The position numbers and the translations under genes are program-made. Below are positions 11,738 to 25,262 of a stretch of DNA of 64,000 bases, piece by piece. The stretch spans positions 248,001-312,000 of the forward strand of contig BPQB01000033.1 of the NCBI GenBank assembly GCA_019973155.2, read 5' to 3'. The stretch is from Phanerochaete sordida. Its lineage: Eukaryota > Basidiomycota > Agaricomycetes > Polyporales > Phanerochaetaceae. The notes beneath the pieces are model-generated. The model ran no database searches and was not told the DNA's origin. It saw only the letters and a list, made by a program, of their open reading frames with translations. Every line of letters begins with the position of its first letter. Within the stretch, counting starts at the first letter, position 1.

Positions 11738-12002
11738 TATGTCAGTGGAGTGATCACGTGTACATATACTGCCGTTTCTTGGGTCGCTGATACACGATGG
11801 CGACGCGCTCAACTGGCCTACGCTGGCGTCATATTCGAATCGAGTAAATGAACTCCTCCGACGAAGAAACCATTTGACAGTAAAGTCATCGCGGTCAAGC
11901 TCATCAATATGCGCTTTGAAGAAAACCTGTTCACCCCGACGGTCACTGTTAGGCGATGTCCCGGGTAGCCACCATGCTTGCATAGGAGCCATCACGCTGA
12001 TT
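11738..12002 (+). other. 3' region of amine oxidase 3
   Basis: About 265 bp without a gene. It ends where homology to the F-box intron begins. Confidence 0.4.
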
Positions 12003-12700
12003 CATTGTGTTACAGGCGCGACTGCTCGATCTTGCACCTGCGCTCGCGCGCTTTGAAGAGCTGCGCTACGTCACGTTCATGGCACCCGACCCGCCTGGCA
12101 AAGAGGCACTCACCATCGACCGCTAGCGCGAGATTGTCACCGCCTGGGCGGGAGCGTGCACCACCCTGCGTACCGTCATCCTCCCCATGGGCCAGGTGTG
12201 GTACGCCGAAAATGGCGCGTGGCGATGTTACGCAGACGGACTAGAGACGCCAGAGGGAGAGTGTAGGATGTCGAGCGTACGCTTGGGAAATTGTACACGG
12301 TAAGAGCCATCCATTCCTGAGCATATTGAGTCCTGAGCTCTGACGAGCGATATTCCAAGTTTCTGTTGGGATACCAAAACAGTAGGACTGGCAGTGAAAT
12401 CAGCATCGGCACTACTTTCCCGTGCCTCGAGAGGTGGGCGCACTGCCGAGTGCATGGTTGCGAGCAGACTCATGTGCAAAACCTGCTATGACGCGCAATC
12501 TACTCAGGGTAAGTACGCTCTGAGCGATTTACTCTCTCCAGCTATGGGCAGTGCTTCTTTGATATGCATGGATGTGCACTACTCCTTGTGGCCTGGTGAA
12601 GCATCGTGCGGCAGGGCTCTTTCTGATTTTCCCCCACCATAACGGCAGATCATCGAGAAGGTAGCAGTGTCCCCCAATAGGCGGGAGTCGAACGAACTCT
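12003..12700 (+). pseudogene. Decayed copy of the F-box gene last exon and downstream spacer
   Basis: Direct repeat of 8743-9450, about 3.26 kb downstream. It begins with the same acceptor (TTGTGTTACAG) followed by a near-identical exon reading LLDLAPALARFEELRYVTFM. A G-to-T change turns a GAG codon into TAG at about 12124-12126, and the true exon end is altered. No 5' exon or F-box is present, so it cannot make a functional protein. It marks the left boundary of the copied unit containing amine oxidase 4. Confidence 0.85.
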
Positions 12701-13361
12701 AACACTTGGATTCCGCCTGACGCCGCCACGCATACTAATTCAACAGTTATTCACATATTGATAAAGTACTACCTGGATGCACCTCTCCACCGACTACCAA
12801 GCAGACCATGCTCACTACTCAGGGCACTGCAGCTCCTGCCTACACGAGGCCGCTCCGCCACGATTTCGTACGTCAAGTGTTCTCGAGATTGAGTGAGATT
12901 CCTAACCTCGCGAACTCTAGTCCATGCATTCACGCCTGGATCTTCATAGACCTGACATTACACTACTTCTCCTACCACGAGACACTGACAGAAGACGCTC
13001 ATACCGTACACATGCCCTTGCTAGGCACGAACCTTCGAGGCGGTCAACCTGGTGCGTGCCCTTACGCTCACTTGATCTTCCCTGCTTCCCATGCTTATGA
13101 AAGGCTATGTCGTTAGCGCGCTCTGGCCACCAGCAGAACTGTGGGATGGGCTCTTCGAAAAGTGATCATGCTCCATCCCATCTGACCACCTGCCGGTATC
13201 AAGGAACGAGCACTGCGCTATGAGCTGCCTCTGATAGCATGCATCAGGTCATCCTACCGCTGAGACCCTAGCTGCCTACGATGAACCGTGCTTCTCGGGG
13301 TGGAGCGCCGCGCACAAGGCTGCTGCTATCTCGGCGAACGACTTTTCTTCGCAGTCAGACC
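12701..13361 (+). other. Spacer upstream of amine oxidase 4
   Basis: Homology to the first spacer copy fades out here. A reading frame starting with ATG at 12808 has no motif or convincing continuation and was not accepted. Confidence 0.4.
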
Positions 13362-13371
13362 GGTATATGAA
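13362..13371 (+). promoter_or_regulatory. TATA element of amine oxidase 4
   Basis: GGTATATGAACG, 70-79 nt before the ATG at 13441 and nearly identical to the element before amine oxidase 2. Confidence 0.5.
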
Positions 13372-13440
13372 CGTTGGCTCTTCGATGAGACTTAGGTCGT
13401 GGCTCTCACCCCAATCACACCGAGCACAACGACGCTTGCC

Positions 13441-15593
13441 ATGGACACACGAACCTACCCCGAAGCCAGGAAGGATCCAGTCAACCGCTATGCGCAGAAT
13501 ATCATCAATAATTACCATGCCCAGCTTCAGACGACTCTTCCGCCTGAGTTGCCGGAGCCCACCACCCGTCCGTTCGTGTTTGACGCTGAGAAATACCTTC
13601 ATTTCACAGAGCCTATCCTTCCTGTGGATCGCACGAGCGTACACAAGGACGTTGCGATCATTGGCGGAGGTATAGGAGGCCTCTATGCCGCTCTGCTCCT
13701 CCAAGAGCAAGGCATCCCATACACCATCTACGAAGCTAGCGATCGCATCGGCGGCCGACTGTACACGTACAAGGACTTTCCCTCGGCGCAGAGTCGCTAC
13801 GACTACATTGTGAGTCGCCCTCTACGCTCTCGCGCCGAGACTAGCTGGTAACCCTCTGTCACACCTAGGATATGGGGGCGATGCGCTTTCCGAAGACGCC
13901 GATCATGGCGCCGGTCTTCGAGCTTTTCGAGCGCCTTAAGCTGAGGAAGCTCAAATACTACTTCGACGATCGCGAGGGGAACTCGACGCTGTTCTACAAC
14001 AACGTCCTCCGCCAGCGGCATGGCGGAAACCTTGTCCCCGAAGACTGGAAGATCATGGGTATCCCCCCGAGATGGGGCGCCCGAGGCGTCCACGCTAACG
14101 TCAGCAACGTTGTCGAACCGTTCAAGAGGCGGCTGATTGAGGACGCGGACTCGGAAAAGGACAGCGCCAATACCAGTGGTAACAGTTCTGGTGCTCCTGC
14201 GCTCGGATGGGGACTCATGATGGAGTACGACGTCTACTCAACCAAGGGTTACATGTCTGGACGCCGCAGCGACTGGCGCCCCGATCTGGACGAACTTAAG
14301 CTCATGCCTTACCCACTCAAAGTTGTCGAGTGGTGCGACACGTTCCACGGCTCGACGTCGTCCTTTGATCGGGCCCTCACGGAGACCGTACTGGACAGTC
14401 TCGCATTCGAGTACGACAACGAGCCCTTTGAGTGGTATTGCATTGAGTAAGCCCTAGATCGCTTCTATATGTATTGCTCTAACGATATTACGACGGCTGT
14501 AGCGGCGGCTCGAGTCAGATCGCCGAAAAGCTCGACGAGTATCTTCGCGACGAGAACCCGTCACATGATCTTCAGAGAGGCCGGCGCGTTGTCGGAATCG
14601 ACGCCGACAAGAATGGTCGCTACGTCAGCCTTCGCACGGAAGATGGCAAAGAAGCCCGTTACGGTCACATCATTACGACCACGACACTACCCTGCCTACG
14701 TATGATGAGTCTTTCCGAGGCAGGTCTCGACTATCCACAGTGGAACGCGCTTCGCTCGCTCGCGTACGCGCCCTCGACAAAGGTCGGCGTCAAGTTTCGC
14801 ACCGCGTGGTGGCAGGACATCGAGTTCATGCAGACCTATGGCCGGTTTGGCGAAATCGTCGGAGGCCAGTCCTTCTCCGACGTCATGTCGCGCAGGGTCG
14901 TCTACCCCTCGTACGGCGTCGACAGCGACACGCCGTCGACGGTGCTCATGGTGAGCTACACGGTAGGGTCGGACGCTTTGCCGTGGACGGGACTCGTTGG
15001 ACAGGACCGCGAAGAAGCGCTCAAACGCAAGGTCATCGACGATCTTGTAGGAATCCATGGATTCGACGATCGTGGCCGCAAACAACTTCAGGAGCAATGG
15101 GAGGACGCTGCAGTTCACAGCTGGACCACGGATCAGAATACCCTCGGTACGCGCCCCTGACTTAGCTGCTCCACGCTATCGTTCTCAGTCACGCTTATAT
15201 ATCTGTCCAGGTGCATTTGCGACCTTTTATCCAGGCCAATTTGCCTCGCTGTGGACGCACCTCTCGCGACCTGCAGCGCATGGCAGGCTGCACTTTGCCG
15301 GGGAAGCGGTTAGCGCACGCCACGCGTGAGTCTCCCCTTTTGGCTTCCTCAATATAGAACGTCATGGCTCATCGAGGCGACGTAGATGGGTTGTCGGAGC
15401 TCTCGAGGCCTCAAGCCGAGCTGTTAACACCATCATCGAGACTAGTTATCCAGAACTACGTCACAAATACGAGGTCGAGGATGGCCATGGTCATCCTGAG
15501 TGCTGGACGCGAGAGTCGCTGATGAAACAGGTCGCCGTTTCGCTCGAGGGTCTGTATCCCGGTCGTTATCCCGTCGATGCGGCTTCCGAGTAA
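13441..15593 (+). CDS. Flavin amine oxidase 4 (L-amino-acid-oxidase-like)
   Basis: Complete paralog, 637 residues. Exons: 13441-13809, 13869-14446, 14503-15146, 15211-15325, 15386-15593. ATG 13441 is chosen because the frame upstream has only a GTG and the TATA distance fits. VAIIGGGIGGLYAALLL is at residues 71-87, then YEASDRIGGRLYTYK. Relative to paralogs 2 and 3, an insert rich in S, N, G and A (near residues 220-230, ANTSGNSSGAP) precedes GLMMEYDVYSTKGYMSGRR. The FAD-contact C-terminus RLHFAGEAVSARHAWVVGAL is intact. Intron positions are identical to the other family members. Predicted cytosolic flavoenzyme producing H2O2; substrate unknown. Confidence 0.85.
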
Positions 15594-15956
15594 ACTTCTC
15601 GTTATTGCGCAACACTGCCCTAGCCTGGTGGTAGGATAGTCATTTTTTGGACTCCTTGTTTTGCGTCCTCGAGGACGTGTAAGCTACTCGTAACATTATA
15701 CACAATGTCGGTCCGCAAGGCGTTCTCTTGAAGCACGAGCCAGGCCCGAAGGTGTTAGGACAGTTGTTTCCTACTTAACTGTATCATGGCAGTCTTGTCC
15801 TCTAAATGAATTTCATGAAACTCTAGCACCGGTGGGGAATCGAATGTGCGACTTCGTGCGCCGCGCCGCGCATCTGCGATGTCTCACCGCAACTCCCATG
15901 ACCGTGTCGCAGTCATGCGCGTCGATGACCTCATCCGTCCCCAGCGACTCACGCAG
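15594..15956 (+). other. Spacer between amine oxidase 4 and the questin-oxidase-like gene
   Basis: About 360 bp; no gene seen. It ends in the promoter of the next gene. Confidence 0.4.
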
Positions 15957-15963
15957 TATATAG
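15957..15963 (+). promoter_or_regulatory. TATA element of questin-oxidase-like gene 1
   Basis: TATATAG, 87-93 nt before the ATG at 16050. Confidence 0.55.
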
Positions 15964-16049
15964 CCCCTCGCCGCCGCTCCCATGGCCTATCACCGTCGCC
16001 CAATTACCAGCACATACACCCACCTGCGTGCTCGCCGTCGCCGTGAACG

Positions 16050-18018
16050 ATGGACGCGACCCCCGACGAGCTCGCCGCACGCTTCCCGTGGCCGGCGCCG
16101 CCGCACCCCGCGGTCGTGCCCGCGCCGATCCGGCACGCAGGCTGGAGCAGCGAGAGCACGGACGCGCTGCTCGCGGCCCTGAAGGACAACCACACGCGCT
16201 GGCACATCTTCTTCAACGAGAAGCATTTCCACAAGTGCGTTGCGGGGCCCTCTGGGTGCACGCCGGGTTGCTGATCATTCGAGTGCGCGCGGCAGCCATG
16301 CGACGCACCACCTGCTCGCGATATACGCCATGGGCGCGCCCGCGGGCGTGCTCGGCGCGGCGTACCACACGCACGAGGTGTACCAGAAGCCGGCGTTCCC
16401 GCCGCCCGAGACGGACGAGGCGCGCCTGGCGCGGGAGGCCATTGCCAAGGTCGTCATCGACGACGCGAATTGGAAGGATTTCCTCGGTGACGAGCGGTCA
16501 GTATGCATTTTGCTCGGGCTTTGGCGTCGCTCGCTCATCGGGTGCTAGCTACTACCAGGCCTACGTGTCATTCTTCGCGCGGAAGCTCCAGGACAAGAGC
16601 GCGGGAAAGAACGCCATTCAGCGGGTCTTGGAGACGTACGTCTTCTCTGACGGTGCGAACCTGGCCCCTGGGAAGAGCGCAGATGGACAGAAGCCGCTCA
16701 TGCTCGGCCGCTTCCTGGGCGGGTTCCTGCACCCGCTCATCCACGCTGGCTATGGCGCCGAGTTTAGCCTGCCGGGGCTCATTGCAGAGGGTCAGTAGCG
16801 TTCAACTGGCAGCTACACGTGTTTGCTGACTTTTCCTCGCAGGAATTGCCGAAGCCGCAGTGCAGGCAAGCGAAGCTGACGCGCTGTTCACGCCGGAGCT
16901 CTTCGGCGTGCTTCCTGCGGGGACCTTCGCCTCGCGCTTCGTGTCCTTCATCGACCGCTCCTCCGTGCCGCCCAGCTCGCCCGCCGGCGCAGTCCACGCC
17001 CTCGCTGTACTCGCGAAGATCGCGAAGGACCCCGCGTTCGAGCCGCGCAACGTCGGGCTGCCCGTGCCGCCGGACGCCGACGAGAAGAGCGTCGACCGCG
17101 TCGTGCGCCTCGGCGGGACGAAGCTCGTGGGGTACCTCCAGAGCTGGTTCGGCACCGTCGCCCAGGACGCGCCGACGCTCCGCGCGAAGTTCGAAGAGAT
17201 CGCGTGGATGAACACCACCATATATGCGGTGGGCGGATGGGCGGGGCGCGAGCTCGGGGAGGACGAGAAGAAGGAGTTCAACGGCGACTTCTTCCTGTGA
17301 GCCGCGTTCGCGCAGGGCTTTACGCTTACACTGACGTGTTCGCCGCAGGATGCACCTCGTCACCTCGACCCTGCTGATGTCCTCGCTCCTGAACGTGCTC
17401 ACGCCCAAGTCCGCCGCGCTGCTCCTCAAAACGTACTTCGCCTTCAGCATCGTCCTGTACATCGCGCGCGGGCGGCCTCCGCTGCCCATCGCGGAGTTCT
17501 ACGCCGCGACGTCCGCGCATCCGCACCCGCCGGGCGCGATGCCCGAGCCCGACAAGGACACGCTCCCGCCGTCCGAGCCGCGCGCGCAGCTCACGCCGAA
17601 CCCCTGGCTCGCGCTCGTCCAGAGCACGCTCGTGCACCCGAACGAGCACTTCTGCAAGGCGCAGCGCGCGCTGTACCACTACGCCGAGTGGCTCGGCGGC
17701 GTGCGCGCGGGCGCATTCGCGGACTGTGCCGCCGCTGACATCCCCTCGGTGGACGCCAGCGCGCAGGGCAGCACTGGCGGGCAGGCAGGCGGGCTGACGG
17801 GCGCGAAGCACCTCGACGGCACGCTCTTCGTGCGCGCGGCGGGCCTCACTGCCGCGCGCCTCGGCTGGATGCGCGAGGGCGAGGCCGGGCGCGGGTGGGA
17901 CTCGGTGGGGTTCTTCCCGGCAGAGCAGGAGGAGCGCAGGGTGGATGCGGCGCGCGAGGAGCAGGCGCGCATGCAGCGCTTCAGGGGCGCCGGCGGGATG
18001 ATGTACCATGTGCGCTAG
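16050..18018 (+). CDS. Questin-oxidase-like (Baeyer-Villiger type) protein 1
   Basis: 583 residues; exons 16050-16234, 16296-16496, 16549-16790, 16843-17296, 17349-18018. The protein resembles the questin oxidase / AflY family, which in ascomycetes opens the anthraquinone ring of questin without an obvious flavin motif. Family-like blocks seen here are NHATHHLLAIYAMGAP, AAYHTHEVYQKPAF, NWKDFLGDERYYQAYVSFF, HPLIHAGYGAEFSLPGLIAE and MHLVTSTLLMSSLLNVL. No Rossmann GxGxxG is present, as expected for this family. No polyketide synthase lies in the window, so a role in anthraquinone breakdown is not supported by context; basidiomycetes carry many family members of unknown substrate. A close paralog lies at 27.1-29.0 kb in the opposite orientation. 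Confidence 0.8.
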
Positions 18019-19417
18019 GGCTCGCTCAGGAAGAGATGGGAAGGCGGGAGAAGCAAGCTTCGGACTTGGGTCTGGAAAATGTAATAGTAGTACTCTCAGC
18101 ACGCGAATCGAATGTAACAGTAGTAGTGTGTCCTGGAATTCGAACAGGGCCCTCGATGCGACCGCATCCCGCCGTGGCACATTGAGCCGTCTGCGCGCGT
18201 TCGAGTCGGGTGCTGGCGCGCGAACCGCGCTTCGTGGCGTCCTGTGGCGTCCGGCGGGGAGGATCGCCACCGAGGGCGCGTCCGCGGCAAGCCCCGGCGG
18301 GGCACACAGGGTCCCATAGCGTGCAACGCCGCATCGCGTCTCAGTTGCGCGCGCCGACGCGCTGCGGGTACAGCGCTCCGCGGCGAGCGGCACTCAGGCA
18401 TGCCTGCATCCCACGGCCACGCCCAAGGCCGTCCCGATGCAATGTATATTCCATACGATAAGCAGCACCGCGGATCTACGCGAGGGGCGCTGGGCTGGCA
18501 GCATCCAAACTGTCCAGGACGGCTGAAACTGCCGCAGCGCGGGTGCTCGCGACAGGCGACACGCTGGCCAGGGACGCAGACGCGTCCGATGTCTGCTTCG
18601 TGGGTGCCAACGCGACGGAAGTGATGAGGCCGTTTCGTGGTGCGATCTCCGGATAGCCACGCAGTTCACACCAGGGCGAACACTGGGAATTTGCTAAATT
18701 TGTTTGCGAACAGAATTCGAAGGAAGCGAGTGGCTCATTCGCGGATTGCCTAGGGACATCAGTGGTTGTCGGAAACAAGGAACAAGACAGAAGAGGTGGG
18801 CAGGGTTGAACGTTGAACGTTGAGGGATGCTTGTAGGCCAATTTGCAATATTTGGGTAATAGAGAGCACCTCAAGTCCGCGCTAGAAATATCTCAGATGA
18901 AGCGATGTTGAGAGATGACCGTGCAGTGCCGCGACACACTCAGCCTGGAGGGCTGGGTGTTTGTGGCGTCGCTCGGAAGATACATTCCGGGACAAGATAG
19001 CCTTTATAATGAGATATGTAAGCAGCTAAATCCGACATACGTGAGCAGTAAGCGGTGAGAGTGAGGCTGAGCGAAGATTTGAAGCCATGCTCTGAGGTTT
19101 GGAGGTCAGGGCGAGGGAGAGCCACGTGGCAGGGCGCTGGAGAGCCGAGGGTCCAGAACGGCCAAGGGACCCGATCATAACGCGCAAGCAAAGGCCGCCA
19201 TGTCGCAAGACTTGCATCGTCTCCACGTCTCACCCGACGCCCATCCCCCGGCGGCCTCGCACAGCCCGACTTGCCGCCCTGCTTCGGCGGAGAAGCCTCG
19301 TTGTGCGCGCGTCGCACCTTCTGGGACGGCACCGACCCAAGTTACCACGCGACGGCGGCATCAGTAGGCCCAGGACGATCCACCACCCCAGAATACCCAC
19401 CAGAAATCCACGGAGAC
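18019..19417 (+). other. Intergenic, upstream region of the sulfhydrylase gene
   Basis: 1.4 kb without a supportable gene. It contains a CACGTG hexamer at 19123-19128, about 500 bp before the sulfhydrylase ATG; Cbf1-type factors bind this core in sulfur genes of yeasts, so a link is possible but unproven. A tRNA-like T-arm at about 18134-18152 has no matching acceptor stem. Confidence 0.45.
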
Positions 19418-21250
<1,833 letters not shown>

Positions 21251-21569
21251 AGCGTAAATTCTGAGGATTGGACGGAGCTGCGGCCCTAAGGCCAGGCGAG
21301 GACTTCGGGAATGTAAAATACGCTGTGTATAGCAAGGACACATACTATTCGGCTTTGTGACACGTACCCGTTGATGCACATTGATGTATCGACCGACTTG
21401 AGGAGGGCAACAGTGGTTCATTGGTTCGCGATATTTGGGCGCCTGAGCGCCGACCAGGCGCTTACGGGAGGACGAGTGCCTTCTGGACGGCTTGACCGCT
21501 ACTCTCTTCCGTCCTCCGTCCTCGTCTCTGAACTCCTTCTCTATCTCTGTCTTCCTCGTCTTGAGCATC
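21251..21569 (+). other. Spacer between sulfhydrylase and CFIm25 genes
   Basis: 320 bp holding the 3' UTR of the former and a pyrimidine-rich leader (21500-21560) of the latter. Confidence 0.4.
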
Positions 21570-22504
<935 letters not shown>

Positions 22505-22834
22505 ACTCAAAACTCGCACTCTCGACCTGTCACTTTCTGGACCTTCTGCCTATCATATCGACCCGTTGCATCGCTGTCAATAATTGTTGTACCTCACGCG
22601 CTTTCTGTATCAATGTTCAACGTTCGTCTTCAACGCGGTCGACGTCATGGGAGTCGGTGTGAGAAAGTAACCTTGGTACGTATTGTTTACCGCGGAGTCG
22701 CTAATTTGAATCCCTTGGGTGCGTCAATTTCCTACATTTATGTTTCCAACACGTCGTATGCAAGCTAATATTTCTTGGAACATTTCGTCTGGTGCGGCCG
22801 CTGTCTTTCATCGAACAACGCTCTTTGCTACATT
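22505..22834. other. Convergent spacer between CFIm25 gene and broken amine oxidase 5
   Basis: 330 bp, AT-richer, presumably the two 3' ends. No gene. Confidence 0.4.
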
Positions 22835-24268
22835 TCATTGCGATGGCTTTGACCATTCGCCAATACTCGTGATCCCAATATGCTCCTCGAGGGCACGTTT
22901 GGTCCAGGCCTCCGGTAGTCCGGGCTTTCTCGAAAAGTCCTCGAACTTGTCAGGGTAGCTCTCCGCGAGAATGGCGGACACAGCGCGAGAGGACGCGTTG
23001 AGAGCGCCGACAACCCATCTGCACGGGAACGGTGAGCGTTCTTGCGCAAGCGAGCTGCCCCTGAACCGGAGTTGAGACGCACCCATGTCGTGTAGAAACG
23101 ACCTCTCCCGCAAAATGCAATCTGCCCTGTCCTGCGGGTTGAGTGAGGTGCGTGTACAGCTCCGCAAACTGGCCAGGGTAGAAGAACGCGAAGGCACCTA
23201 GAGGAAACACGCCTCAGAAATCATGATACGGAGAATCAGCTACAGGGACGCGTACCGAGGGTGTTGGGATCCGCGTTCCAGCTCCAAAGATACGCGTCTT
23301 TCCATTCCCGCTCCAAGCGATCCCGAGCGTCGTTAGTGAGCTTGTGGATAGCGAGGAGGTCGCTGATCACTTTGCGCTTGACAAACGCCTCACGCTCCTT
23401 GCCGAGGAGGCCCATCCACGGCAGCGCGTCGGCATCCAGGGCATAGCTCACCATGAGCACTGTCGAGCGGCTGCCATCGTCGCCACCGTACGACGGGTAG
23501 ATGACCCTGCGAAACATGCCGTCGGTGAACGACTGCCCGCCGACGATCCTGCCGAATCCGCCGTGGTCCCTCATGAACTTGTCGTCCTCCCACCATGCTG
23601 TGTGGAAGCGGACCCCGAACTTGGTCGCAGAGCCATACGCGAGCGAGCGCAGCGCGTTCTTCTGCTCGTACTTGAGGTCGAATTGCCCTCGCGGTCGTCG
23701 AAGTAGTACTCGAGCAGGCCCAGCCCGAGCAGCTTGAAAAGCTCGAATACGGGTTGCATGACAGGCGTATCGGGGAAGCGCATCGCGCCCAGGTCCTATG
23801 CCTCACTCGTGAGAAGAGCAAAATCAGAGCTGCGGGGGCGCCACGCACCATATAATCATAGCGACCGCCACCTGGGAATTTGTAGGTATGCAGCCTTCCG
23901 CCTACGCGGCCGCTAGACTCAAATATGGTGTACGGTATGCCGCGCCGCTGCAGGAGCAAAGCGGCATAAAGGCCGCCGATGCCGCCGCCGATGATAGCGA
24001 CACGCTTCCTGGATGAGTCCGGCCGTATAGGGATGGAGGGCTGTCTGAGGCCACGAGGCTCTTCCGGAGCAAGATGGGCAGAAGATGGCCAGCCAATCAT
24101 GCCGCCTCCCGGTGGCATAGGGTTTTGAGAGCGATGATACTCGGAGATAATGTTCTGGGCATAATGGTCGAGGGGATCGCAAGGATCGGAGGGGATGGTG
24201 TCAAAGACTCGAGCCTCCATAGACGTCACGGTAGCGATCACGTCAAGAGTGCTGACCGTTGGTGACAT
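22835..24268 (-). pseudogene. Amine oxidase 5, broken by an internal deletion
   Basis: Fifth family member. Exon 1 (24268 or, more likely from the TATA distance, the inner ATG at 24220, to 23849) is intact: VAIIGGGIGGLYAALLL and SSGRVGGRLHTYK. In exon 2 (from 23795) the frame reaches DDREGNST and then jumps, near 23678, to sequence equivalent to NALRSLAYGSATKFGV, which in the intact paralogs lies about 750 bp further on and across an intron. The join is out of frame and stops soon after. The missing part includes the middle of the oxidase fold and the intron between. Downstream exons (WWEDDKFMRDHGGFG, RLHFAGEVVSTRHGWVVGAL) remain readable, and the splice sites of the last two introns are preserved, so the loss is probably recent. 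Confidence 0.85.
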
Positions 24269-24288
24269 CTGAGGAAGAAGATGAACAG

Positions 24289-24299
24289 CTTTTATACAC
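24289..24299 (-). promoter_or_regulatory. TATA element of broken amine oxidase 5
   Basis: GTGTATAAAAG on the minus strand. It is about 70-80 nt before the inner ATG (24220) but only 21-31 nt before the outer ATG (24268), which favours the inner start. Confidence 0.55.
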
Positions 24300-25262
24300 C
24301 TACTCGTCTTCAGGTTTATCGATGAAAGAGCAATCCGCGAGGCGATGACCCCTCTCCGCGAAGTAGTGTTCCCCGTTTCCAGCTAGGGTCCCCGAAGAGG
24401 TCACGGCACAGCCGATGGCTGCATGTGAACCAGCTTCACTCTTCATATGTGTGTGATAATCTCAGCAAAATTGATCGCAACATACGGCGTGTATGCTATC
24501 GGCCTGCGCAGGTATGTCAGCAGGAGAAAATGTGTTATTCGAAGCATACAAAGCACAGACCATACGAAACACACCGTGATATATGAAGGTGCTTCTCTCG
24601 CGCGTAAGGAAGAGACCCTTGCAGCGCGGGAACGGAAGGTCACACGTGTTGCGCGGGTTGTCCTAGGAAATGGACATAAGTATACGATGAGGCAGATAAC
24701 AGTGTGCAGTGAGAGTGACGCTTAACTGGCTACTCAGCTATTGAGCCGAAGAAGTTCATGCACGAAACGGCTGATATGATGCGCAATGCAAAGCAGAGAT
24801 TGTCATAGTCCTTTCAGGTGATGCGATTGTTAGCCTAGAGTCGAGAGTACTGAGGGGAGCTAGCAGTACTTACTACGAAGACAGCGACTCAAGTGTGGCG
24901 TAATGCGAAGGCTTTAACCGCGTAACAAAGCCTTAGCAGACATATCCTCCTCGTCCTTGACCTGCACCAGTGTGAATCTAGTAACTTAGTAAATCTGGAA
25001 ATTATTTGGCTTGCGCAGATTTTTGGCACGAACCTTGCTCAAGGAACTCTGTTCGCAATTTGGCAAGATAGCCAGGTTATTGCAACCAGACAGCGGTTTG
25101 TGTCCGTTTTCAAACGTTCACAGTTGGCTGTGATGGCAGAAATACATGAATGCATGAACGTCGAAGCATGGTTGAACTTGAAGGCCACGTGACTACGGTA
25201 CACATAGGCGCACGTAAGCGAGGTCCCGAGCCACACAGAAAAACGCTGAGGGAGTCGGCTGT
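24300..25262. other. Intergenic, no gene recognised
   Basis: About 1 kb of lower GC content than its neighbours. Short reading frames show no motif. Confidence 0.4.

Noticed and set aside
12808..13116. ATG-started reading frame upstream of amine oxidase 4
   Set aside because: No recognisable domain; an intron can be drawn but leads to an arginine- and serine-rich sequence typical of chance translation.
13399..13440. N-terminal extension of amine oxidase 4 by 14 residues
   Set aside because: The upstream codon is GTG; the first ATG is 13441 and the TATA distance agrees with it.
18120..18200. tRNA-like T-arm (TTCGAATTCCAGG on the minus strand)
   Set aside because: No complementary acceptor stem, no proper D-arm and no plausible anticodon arm at the right distance.
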